A stretch of DNA of 44,614 nucleotides from Pseudomonadales bacterium (GTDB lineage Bacteria > Pseudomonadota > Gammaproteobacteria > Pseudomonadales > Azotimanducaceae), in NCBI GenBank assembly GCA_011525295.1, contig WTGV01000046.1, positions 1 to 44,614 of the forward strand, written 5' to 3'. Under the pieces are notes generated by a model. It did not search any database. It was not told where the DNA came from and worked only from the letters and a program-made list of their open reading frames with translations. This document shows, in pieces, positions 36,919 through 44,614 of this stretch. The translations under genes and the position numbers were made by a program. Position 1 is the stretch's first letter; the number at the start of each line of letters is the position of its first letter.

Positions 36919-38814
36919 CTAATTGCTACCTTCCGCATCTAGCGCGTCCCGAAGTTCGATATACGCTTCCCGTAAGCGAGTCGATATGCGGCTCGGCAAT
37001 TCTTTTTGTTCTGAACGTTCTATTTCGCGAAGAAGATTGATTTGTGCCGTCGAAAACAGGCCCTTGTCTTCCTGGTTCGACAGCAGAGAGCGCGCTGCGT
37101 CTTTTCTCGCTTCGACAGATCGTATCAATCCCAGTATCTCAAAGAGTCGTTCCGGAGCTAGTCGAGAAAACAAATCAATTGAATTTGGTGCTCTAGGTTT
37201 CTCTTCGGTCAGATCTAGGAACAGGTCCGATGCGAACTCAAAATTTGAGTCAAAGAGCGACACCATGACTGCGAAATCATAAGTGCGAAACCTAGTCTCG
37301 CTGGTTCGTGCCCGCGGAATCATGGTAACTGCCGTATCCATGTCCCTCAAAATCACTTGGTCGATCACGTCCTCTTCCCATCCTTCCCCATTGGTTTTGA
37401 GCGGTTGTTGCAAAGCAATCTCCAAAGCAAGTTGTGGGTCTGTGATCGCGAGAGTTTTAAATGCTAGTTCCTTCAAACTGCCTCTTCTGTGCGAAACTAA
37501 AGGCTCACTTGCAATCCACTCCAAAGTACTTGAAAGATCAATCAAAGCCCAGCTTGCAACTATAGCCTTGGCTACTTGGTCGCGATTTCCTCGCACGGAC
37601 AGATCACTGAGCAATCCGGTAACTGTTTCCGGTGAGTGCTTCGCGAGTTCCGTTAACGCTATTTCGTGTGCAAGGTTTTGCAGATCGTCTGGAAGCTCGG
37701 TGAGACGATCAAGTAGGGTGTATGGATCGGGAGATGCCCAATGTTCGAACACTCTTCGGTGCATTTGACGGCGCATCGAATATGCTTTGACGCCCTTCGT
37801 TGCTTTGAGTGCTTCGCTTGGTTCGGTTTTTGCCCAGCGGGCGATCAATTCAATAGCTAATTCGTGGAAGCCCATTTCTTGTTCTTTGTCGACTCCTTTT
37901 AATACGAAGTCAAGGGCGAGCTGAGGGTGCGTGCTGATTAGTTTTTCTGCAACACCGGTCACGGTGCTCAATAGTGGAGTGTTTTCTGGAAGTGATGCTT
38001 GCATTTCTTCAAACACAGTGACACCGTCCTGTAGTACCCATGAATGACCTATCTCTATAAACATTCGAAGATCGTCATCGCTAAGACTTTGAAATCGATC
38101 CAAATGCTTGCTAACGAACACATTCCATTCCTGTACAGGGACGTCGATCACAATGTCGTTCCTAGTTGCTTTCAACAGTTCGATTGCAACCACTTCACGA
38201 TTTAATCGACGGGCGATCTCTCGAAGTTGATGTGAAGACAAGTCTTCTCGAGCCAAGACGATTCCCGTCACCGCGCTCTCTTGGTGCTTGACACTCAAGT
38301 CTTGTGCGTAAGTGATTGCATCTTCCAGACTGGACAGAGACCATTCGCGATAAATCAACTCGATAGCTGAACTTTGTCCATGCGTTGGCAATTCTTTTTT
38401 TACTGTTTCAATAGCCTCGTACGGATCTAGTATCGCCCACCTCTGAATCAATTTGTGTTGCAGTTCTTCTTGAAATCCGGGGGACTGTAGTCTTTTCGAT
38501 TCCCTCCACATTTGTTGAACACGTTCGATGTCTGCGTTCGTTACGTAAGTGAGTATGGCTTTTGTTCTGGCAAAGAAACTCCCAAATTGAGTAGCGTCGC
38601 TACTCTTTTTTAACGAACGTACGGATATCAATCTGTTGACGTCTCCATTGCGGTCGTCAACATCGGAAACGATACGTTGTTGTGTGTCCGGGTTCCTTGA
38701 AGTCTCGATGATGTTATTTAGCAGGAAGTAACCCAAGCTGAATCCACCCAACGTAACAACCCCCGCTAAAACAGCTAAGACTTGCCAACCCTTCCTCTTA
38801 CCGACAGTAGTCAT
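36919..38814 (-). CDS. Membrane-anchored W-x4-D/N-P repeat protein, copy 2
   Basis: 631 residues with the same architecture as the neighbour, and clearly paralogous over the full length. An N-terminal hydrophobic helix (VLAVLAGVVTLGGFSLGYFLL) is followed by repeats such as RWAILDPYEAIETV, EWSLSSLEDAI, SWVLQDGVTVFEEM, RWAKTEPSEALKAT, HWASPDPYTLLDRL, SWALIDLSSTLEWI and TLAITDPQLALEIA at similar spacing. No catalytic motif is seen. The downstream copy starts 33 bases after its stop, so the two are very likely co-transcribed. The stop of the giant TPR copy 2 is 179 bases upstream of its start. Confidence 0.72.
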   Translation of the reverse strand: MTTVGKRKGWQVLAVLAGVVTLGGFSLGYFLLNNIIETSRNPDTQQRIVSDVDDRNGDVNRLISVRSLKKSSDATQFGSFFARTKAILTYVTNADIERVQQMWRESKRLQSPGFQEELQHKLIQRWAILDPYEAIETVKKELPTHGQSSAIELIYREWSLSSLEDAITYAQDLSVKHQESAVTGIVLAREDLSSHQLREIARRLNREVVAIELLKATRNDIVIDVPVQEWNVFVSKHLDRFQSLSDDDLRMFIEIGHSWVLQDGVTVFEEMQASLPENTPLLSTVTGVAEKLISTHPQLALDFVLKGVDKEQEMGFHELAIELIARWAKTEPSEALKATKGVKAYSMRRQMHRRVFEHWASPDPYTLLDRLTELPDDLQNLAHEIALTELAKHSPETVTGLLSDLSVRGNRDQVAKAIVASWALIDLSSTLEWIASEPLVSHRRGSLKELAFKTLAITDPQLALEIALQQPLKTNGEGWEEDVIDQVILRDMDTAVTMIPRARTSETRFRTYDFAVMVSLFDSNFEFASDLFLDLTEEKPRAPNSIDLFSRLAPERLFEILGLIRSVEARKDAARSLLSNQEDKGLFSTAQINLLREIERSEQKELPSRISTRLREAYIELRDALDAEGSN

Positions 38815-38850
38815 AAAAATGCCGTATTGTCTATCGCTTCCGTTGGATTA

Positions 38851-38878
38851 GGCAGTGATTCATATCTGTCACACTGCC
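38851..38878. other. Stem-loop between TPR copy 2 and repeat protein
   Basis: GGCAGTG (38851-38857) and CACTGCC (38872-38878) can pair as a 7-base stem with a 14-base loop. No T-run follows on the minus strand, so it is not a classical intrinsic terminator. It could be an mRNA structure or a protein site in the 179-base gap. Confidence 0.25.
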
Positions 38879-38993
38879 AGCTGACTTCTGTAGTCTAGTA
38901 GGCATACTGAACCCTCAAATTCACAAAAGCCTTTAGCTACCGCGTGTGAGAACCACGGTCTCTTCTAAGAATTCATAAAAATTTGAACAGCTT

Positions 38994-41900
38994 TTACAGT
39001 ACTCGAATCTCCAAAGTTGCAAGAGCTGACTCAAGAACCTCAATTCTTGCATCCAGGTCAGCAACAAATTCATCTTTGTTCGCTAACGCTCCGACTTCTC
39101 GAAGTTCTTTGAGCATGGACAGGCCAGACGTCTCAACCGGAATTTCTTGAACTGCTAAAAACACCTCTTCAGCATTACTCGTTTCTCGCAATTTCTGGAT
39201 CAGCGTAATGCGTTGTTCGGTCGAAAAGTAACCATATCCTAACATTTTGGTAAACAGCATCGGCGTCAATGAAAATTCGGCTTGACGCGCGAGATAAGCA
39301 AAAGGAATCAAGTCGGTCTCCGAGAGACTTTCCAAGTTGTCTGTTAACCATCGAGTCAGTATATTTGCTAGTGCGCTACTACTCTCAAACTTTTCGAGTT
39401 TGTAGTACTCGTTGTACAAGACTGCGAGCAGTTCAACTACAGTGACCTGTTCTACGGACTCGTCGTCCAAGAGTTGCACCAGTCCATCAGTCAATTGGTC
39501 CATCCATGTTCCATTTTCAAAGTCGAACAGTCTATCGCGCATGGCGAATAGTAGTTGTGCACTAGAGATAAAACCATCATTGGTCGAATTCTGTAGTTGA
39601 GGTACTGTAATTCCCAAAGAGCCGGTAAATTCTCGAATCATGTTTTCTAAATAGTAGAAGTCATTGACGTATCCGAACGGACTGAAACTCTCCATGCTTA
39701 CGTCGCCACTATCAGAAGATGAAGCAACGTTCTCCTTTGATATCAATTGCTGTATTTGACCAAGAGCAGCGTTGTATTCAGATGCTTTAATCTGAATCTC
39801 AATCCCCGCGATAAGCGGCAAAGCTTCAAACGGTTTCAAAGATTCGTTGTGACTACTCGGAACAGTCGTCGTTGCACGAATTTCACTAGCAAGTTCAAAA
39901 ATCTCTTCAGGCTGAAAGACTTTAGCTAAGACTTCCAAGTTGAAAAAGTCTGACATAAACTGACCAATTTCCATGTCATCAAATCGTTGCACTACCGGCA
40001 GAACATCCCTAATAAATTTCTTCCTTTCACTTAACGGTAACCATTCAATAACATCGTCAAGAATGAGTGCTAAAGACAGTGGTTGATTGCTTGAACGGCC
40101 GTAATAACGACCACCCTGAAATTCATTGAAGTCTGCGCGATTCACGACCAGGAGCTTGTAAACTTCGATCGCGTGCTCCCACTCTTCAAGTCCAGCAAAA
40201 AATCGAGCGATGTTAACCAGTTGTGGTTGCGTAGGAGTGTCAATTCCTCCAGCCCATTCCTCAAATTTCGAGATCACTTCTGGGGAAGGTTGGGTTTGAG
40301 ATTCGTTCGATAGGTGCATCCACATCATGAATTCATGCTCGTTCGCACGACCATCCAAAATCTTGTCTGTGAGTTCCTGCAATCTTTGTTGAAGCTCGTC
40401 AGGATGATGTCCGTATGCGGCTCGGATTACTTCATACCATCTTGATTTCTCGTCGGTTTGGTTACCGTAAAAATATCGATACTGGTACGGATCGTACGGG
40501 TTGTTTTGGGACCGAAGGAGTAGCTCGAGTTCGCGACCTAGCGGGAAGGTCTTGATCGTCCGATCCAGTAGTCGTTCATAATCGGCTTGACGCGAGTATG
40601 GATAGTCGGAATAGCTCGTGTAAGTAGACCAATTTACAGCAACGCGCCCTTGGGGAAAATAGCTAGATCCATAGAAGCTCACATGCCCTGACTCTTCAAA
40701 GTCAACTGGCCAATCGAGAAACATAAGAGTATTCGATCCGCCGATGGAGTAGGGGGAGCTGGTGTCCAAACTCTGCAGATTTATATTGCGCCAAAATAGT
40801 CGAACAGCCTCAGCGGCTTCGGTCGCAGTAGCGGTCTCATCGAGCTCCACTATTTTTGTGGCTGCCCGAGCCACGTTTTTCGGATATCGGTCGACAATTT
40901 GCGGAGCCGTGAATTCGTTAGTCGGTCGCAGTTCGCTAGGTATCAACCTGTTCAACAAGTACGCTTCTGCCCCTCCAATTCGAACGTTTTCTGAATTTCG
41001 AGCGATGATATCTTCCATTAACTCTCGATTGCGAAGGTCAGGACCTCCGTCGGTAGCTACATTGAGCGCGTCGACAAAGAATTCACGTTGCTTGTTCCAA
41101 AAGAAGTATGCAGTCCGGATCGACTCGTTCGTTTTATCTAATTCATAGACTTCGTTAAACAACTCCTGAGTTTTTAGAACATCGTTACTATTCAAGGTCG
41201 AGCTGAGCAGATCGATCCGGTAACTCGGTTCCCCGGGAAAACACTGCATTAGACCACGGGTAAAGTCAATGCGCAATTTCGTGCGCGCTTGCGGGTCATT
41301 GTTAAATTGATTTAAGCCATACGGAATCACGTTTTGAAGCTTTGCGACTTGCTCTTCGGTTATACACTCTCCATCAACCATCTGCTGAATCGTCGCTAAG
41401 ATTTCATCCTGAAACAACGAGCCTAATATGCGCGGTATCGCCCATGTGATTCTCTCGCTTGGATTCAAATCCAACAGAGTCAGAAACGCCTCTTGCTTGG
41501 ACCCTTCGTAATACGCTGGGAGTATTTCGTCAAGCTTCCAATCCTCCGAGTTTCTCTCACTTACAGCTTCGTACACTGTCAACAGTACCTCAAGGTTATC
41601 GGGATGAGCATCGAAGATTGCTACAAGTTCCCACACTAATTGCACCACATACTCGTCTTGAAAGTCAATAGTCTTCACTAAGTCTAAAGTAGCTGATTGC
41701 AACCTCTTGCGTTGCGAGCCATTCAGATCAAGCTTAACTAACTCTTGATAGTGCTGTGATAACGTGCGTACGTGTGGTTGGTAAGGAGGTGGGTCTGGCG
41801 GAATACTCTCGACAACGTATTGATAAAAATCGACACTTTCATCTGGCTTCTCTCTCGCTTGAATATATTGCCACAATCCCATGCTGCCATATTGCAGGCT

Positions 41901-44614
41901 CTGGCGCATTCCGGCGCTATCAGGTTCCTCGAGGATTGCTTTAATCTCGTCAAAGTCTCGAAAGAATGGTCCCACTACCTCTTCTAACTGCCAAACCAAT
42001 TCTGGATCGGACATAATCATCCCGATTAGTTGAGTAGGTTCACCTTGGAGCTTACCGGTGATGACTGGGACCATGCGGACATATTCGCTTTCGCCCAGGA
42101 TCGACCGCGCGTATCCCAGCACATCCCGAGGATTTACCATCGAGAACATTCTTCGATTAACAGAGCGCGGAAGAGATTCGTCGACTTCGGGTTCATCTAA
42201 GAATTCATAGAAAATTTGAGCGACAGGCTGTGATGGTTCGACTATATTCAATAAACGCGCGGTACGTTCTACATTTTTCGCTTCGATTGCCTTGTCCAAT
42301 TCTTCGGAGAGTAGGTCTCTATCTTCGTCAGAATCGGCTGCGATTTCCTCAGAGTCATCACCGAGCAATTCCTTTAATTCGTCGGATAAATACAAACCAT
42401 TGGCTTCATACTCGCCGCGGAGGTAGTCAACGAAGCTTGCGCCTTCTCCTGCTTCTCCGCCCAACTCCGCAGCAATCATGGAAGTAATGTTGACCGGTAT
42501 CGCAACTCCCATAGTCGCTCCCATCGATTGAATCATGCTGATTGCGCTTGACACTGCAGCACCGCTTTCTCCCTCGTCCTCGTCCGAATCTGAATCTGAT
42601 TCCTCAGAAGTCGCTCTGAGAAAGACGCTGGCCAACTCCAAGTCCATGGCATGGGCGAACTCAACGCGCTCGAGGACGGAACAGAGGCGTCGCACGAAGC
42701 GACAAAAGTAATCCAAGCGGGAAAAGCTAGTGATCTCCATGCCTTCTTCTCGTTCAGGAAGCGTTTGGATATATTCGAGCTCATCCACAAAGAACTCATG
42801 CAGTGCTGCGAATTGTTGCTCGGACTTCACCGGATCCGAGGGCCAAGTCGCGATCAAACCTTGAATCAGTGGTTCGTAGTACGTGTTGTAGTCGCGATTC
42901 ACGCTGGTGTTCTGAGATCCGCCCCATCCCATGCTACTACCAGACACTGGTACCCCAGCGTACAGTTGCGCGGGTTGACTACGCAAGACATTGAGCATGC
43001 CTTTCATGTACAGGTCGGCGGCGACTTCATCTTGACCGTTTCCTTCTCGGAGAGCTGCTGTTTTTATCAATAGAAGTAAATTGTTTTGATTCAGTGCTAA
43101 TGCGTGACTGTAGAAAGCGAGAGCTTTTTTGTAAAAGCCAGCTTCCTGAAATAAGTCAGCTTTGGTCTGATTGACGTCTAAATCGCCGGTGATGTCCTGG
43201 ATAAGATCAAGTGCTTTCTCCGCGCCGAGTTGGTCGTCTTGACTCAGCAACGTCTTGGCAATGCTAATGTACACCTCAGGGGGTAATTGTTGGCGCAGAC
43301 CGATGAGACGACGACCATAAGTGATCTGGCGGTCAGGATCGTTTACACTCCGACCATAGTAGAAATAGCCTTGACCAGGCGTCGACATGGTCACGAGTTC
43401 ACGCAGCACAGACAATCGTCGAATGCCGGCTTGAGAGATCGAGTTTTCTACGGCGACGAACTCACTCTCAGTATCCAGGAATTCAGTCGCGATTTCCGCA
43501 AGCAACGTGTATAGATAGAACTTGTCCTCTTTCTGCGTAATTCTTTCCAAAATAATGCGATGAGCCCATTTGAATGCCGCTTGACGATTGAATGCCAAGC
43601 GCTGCCCGAATCTCTGCTGGCCAATCATGTTCAGAATGCCATCGATCGCGACGACGAACTCATTGTCGTCTTTCGCGTGTTCCGCGATGTATTGGAAAAT
43701 AGCCACTGCTTCGGACTGTCTGTCCGACTCTTTCAACAATTCACCCATCAGCAGCATGTTGTCGCTATTTTCGGGTTGTTGCACTAATGCTAATCGATAA
43801 CTTTCGATCGCTAGTTCGGTGAAACCACTCATGGACAACACGCTCGCTTCAAACTCTCCCGCGACGGCGTCGTGGTCGTACTTTCGTAGTTCTTCTAACC
43901 AATGGAAAATGTCTTCGAGTCGATCTTCTGACTCTTCGTTAACCGTGAACGCGACGGCATTGAGGACGATGTTTTGAATGTGTTCCATTCGATTTTCTTC
44001 GTCAACTTCTACTAGTTCTCTTAGGATCTGGTCGTACTTGTCGTATTCGTTTAATTGCAGATAGACCAAACCTACCTGACGTAAGCGCTCGACCTCTGAC
44101 ATATCGGTGTATTTCGCGAACTCTTCGATGACTTCACGGGCGCTAAACGCATCGTTGACCTCAGTATAAATGCGAACCAATAAGTTGATCTCGTTCTTGT
44201 CTGCTTCCTGGTTATAGAGTTTGCGTTCGATGTCGATCGCGATCGTTGCTAACTTATTGAGTTCCGCAGCGATTAGTAAGAATTGCGCTTCTGCGAACTG
44301 ACGTCGCGCGGGAGTGTCTTCCCGGACCCAGATTTCTTGCCACAAGCGCATAGCTTCTTCACGGTTTCCCGCTACGCTTTCTAACCATGCAAGCCGCATG
44401 CGATCATCGTACCCGAGTTCGCCTTCTTCACTCTCTCGGACTCTGACGAATACATCGAGTGCTAGATCGAACCGCTGCAGTCTCTCGTAGGCGTCTGCGA
44501 CGGTGCGCAAGTCGCCTGAGTTTTCTGGTAGTGCCTCCGTCAGTTCTTCCAATTCCGCAGTCGCTTCGTCATAGCTACCATTTGCTAAGTGCGCCTCAAA
44601 CATGAAGATCTGAC
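38994..44614 (-). CDS. Giant TPR-repeat protein, copy 2 (partial)
   Basis: The open frame runs off the right edge of the window. At least 1,870 residues of the C-terminal part are present; the N-terminus with any signal peptide is outside. The visible N-terminal codons (QIFMFEAHLANGSYDEAT) align with residues about 400 onward of copy 1 (QIFLFETHYGKGRYNEAT). The TPR-rich region is strongly conserved with copy 1. A copy-2-specific acidic, low-complexity insertion (SEESDSDSDEDEGES, about 42.57-42.61 kb) is followed by a Gly/Ala-rich hydrophobic stretch (MGATMGVAIPV). The C-terminus ends in a helical region like copy 1. No catalytic motif is seen. Confidence 0.8.
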   Translation of the reverse strand, partial: QIFMFEAHLANGSYDEATAELEELTEALPENSGDLRTVADAYERLQRFDLALDVFVRVRESEEGELGYDDRMRLAWLESVAGNREEAMRLWQEIWVREDTPARRQFAEAQFLLIAAELNKLATIAIDIERKLYNQEADKNEINLLVRIYTEVNDAFSAREVIEEFAKYTDMSEVERLRQVGLVYLQLNEYDKYDQILRELVEVDEENRMEHIQNIVLNAVAFTVNEESEDRLEDIFHWLEELRKYDHDAVAGEFEASVLSMSGFTELAIESYRLALVQQPENSDNMLLMGELLKESDRQSEAVAIFQYIAEHAKDDNEFVVAIDGILNMIGQQRFGQRLAFNRQAAFKWAHRIILERITQKEDKFYLYTLLAEIATEFLDTESEFVAVENSISQAGIRRLSVLRELVTMSTPGQGYFYYGRSVNDPDRQITYGRRLIGLRQQLPPEVYISIAKTLLSQDDQLGAEKALDLIQDITGDLDVNQTKADLFQEAGFYKKALAFYSHALALNQNNLLLLIKTAALREGNGQDEVAADLYMKGMLNVLRSQPAQLYAGVPVSGSSMGWGGSQNTSVNRDYNTYYEPLIQGLIATWPSDPVKSEQQFAALHEFFVDELEYIQTLPEREEGMEITSFSRLDYFCRFVRRLCSVLERVEFAHAMDLELASVFLRATSEESDSDSDEDEGESGAAVSSAISMIQSMGATMGVAIPVNITSMIAAELGGEAGEGASFVDYLRGEYEANGLYLSDELKELLGDDSEEIAADSDEDRDLLSEELDKAIEAKNVERTARLLNIVEPSQPVAQIFYEFLDEPEVDESLPRSVNRRMFSMVNPRDVLGYARSILGESEYVRMVPVITGKLQGEPTQLIGMIMSDPELVWQLEEVVGPFFRDFDEIKAILEEPDSAGMRQSLQYGSMGLWQYIQAREKPDESVDFYQYVVESIPPDPPPYQPHVRTLSQHYQELVKLDLNGSQRKRLQSATLDLVKTIDFQDEYVVQLVWELVAIFDAHPDNLEVLLTVYEAVSERNSEDWKLDEILPAYYEGSKQEAFLTLLDLNPSERITWAIPRILGSLFQDEILATIQQMVDGECITEEQVAKLQNVIPYGLNQFNNDPQARTKLRIDFTRGLMQCFPGEPSYRIDLLSSTLNSNDVLKTQELFNEVYELDKTNESIRTAYFFWNKQREFFVDALNVATDGGPDLRNRELMEDIIARNSENVRIGGAEAYLLNRLIPSELRPTNEFTAPQIVDRYPKNVARAATKIVELDETATATEAAEAVRLFWRNINLQSLDTSSPYSIGGSNTLMFLDWPVDFEESGHVSFYGSSYFPQGRVAVNWSTYTSYSDYPYSRQADYERLLDRTIKTFPLGRELELLLRSQNNPYDPYQYRYFYGNQTDEKSRWYEVIRAAYGHHPDELQQRLQELTDKILDGRANEHEFMMWMHLSNESQTQPSPEVISKFEEWAGGIDTPTQPQLVNIARFFAGLEEWEHAIEVYKLLVVNRADFNEFQGGRYYGRSSNQPLSLALILDDVIEWLPLSERKKFIRDVLPVVQRFDDMEIGQFMSDFFNLEVLAKVFQPEEIFELASEIRATTTVPSSHNESLKPFEALPLIAGIEIQIKASEYNAALGQIQQLISKENVASSSDSGDVSMESFSPFGYVNDFYYLENMIREFTGSLGITVPQLQNSTNDGFISSAQLLFAMRDRLFDFENGTWMDQLTDGLVQLLDDESVEQVTVVELLAVLYNEYYKLEKFESSSALANILTRWLTDNLESLSETDLIPFAYLARQAEFSLTPMLFTKMLGYGYFSTEQRITLIQKLRETSNAEEVFLAVQEIPVETSGLSMLKELREVGALANKDEFVADLDARIEVLESALATLEIRVL

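Noticed and set aside
38820-38993. Intrinsic terminator after giant TPR copy 2
   Set aside because: The hairpin at 38851-38878 lacks a T-run on the minus strand, so it is listed only as a stem-loop.
1-44614. CRISPR array, tRNA or rRNA genes
   Set aside because: No regularly spaced short repeats, cloverleaf-like sequence or rRNA blocks were recognised on either strand.

Overview
The window looks like a chromosomal segment of a Gram-negative bacterium, most likely a gammaproteobacterium. The reasons are a TonB-dependent receptor, an HtrB/LpxL-type acyltransferase, an Opp/Dpp-type importer, a lytic transglycosylase, CobST and the tyrosine/homogentisate genes. Base composition looks moderate, with a slightly more GC-rich insertion sequence near the left end. 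The taxonomic call is an inference; no rRNA or other marker is present.

Left part (1-6760): a decayed IS3-family element with recognisable terminal inverted repeats (about 241-1461) precedes cobS and cobT, the AAA+ and VWA subunits of aerobic cobaltochelatase. The large subunit gene cobN is not in the window. A PhoD-like exported phosphatase overlaps the end of cobT; its frame is broken at an A7 run that forms a textbook -1 slippery heptamer followed at once by a stop codon. A small four-helix membrane protein and a strong hairpin terminator follow.

Peptide uptake block (6774-15498, minus strand): a tightly packed operon oppA-oppB-oppC-oppD-oppF followed by a TonB-dependent receptor. This suggests one route for an oligopeptide-like substrate across both membranes. 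The OppC-like permease carries an apparent fibronectin type III domain in its first periplasmic loop, which is unusual.

Middle (15634-27896): mostly single metabolic genes. They are a class II histone-deacetylase-like amidohydrolase, an Eis-like GNAT/SCP2 acetyltransferase, a histidine phosphatase next to a luciferase-like (possibly F420-dependent) oxidoreductase, an SLT-domain transglycosylase, an LpxL-like acyltransferase, a FATP-type acyl-CoA synthetase, two paralogous tiny membrane proteins, and a 2-keto-4-pentenoate hydratase-like protein. A tyrosine catabolic pair, hppD-hmgA, is divergent from a MarR regulator.

Right part (27925-44614, minus strand): the least explained and most interesting region. 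Four co-oriented genes lie in the order giant TPR protein (cut by the window edge), about 631-residue membrane-anchored repeat protein, about 633-residue paralogue of it, and giant TPR protein of about 2,240 residues. The two giants are paralogues, as are the two smaller proteins, giving an A-B-B-A layout. The smaller proteins are built from a regular repeat of about 32 residues with a W-x4-D/N-P signature. No enzymatic domain is visible in any of them. The pairing suggests a duplicated envelope scaffold system, whose function cannot be deduced from the sequence.
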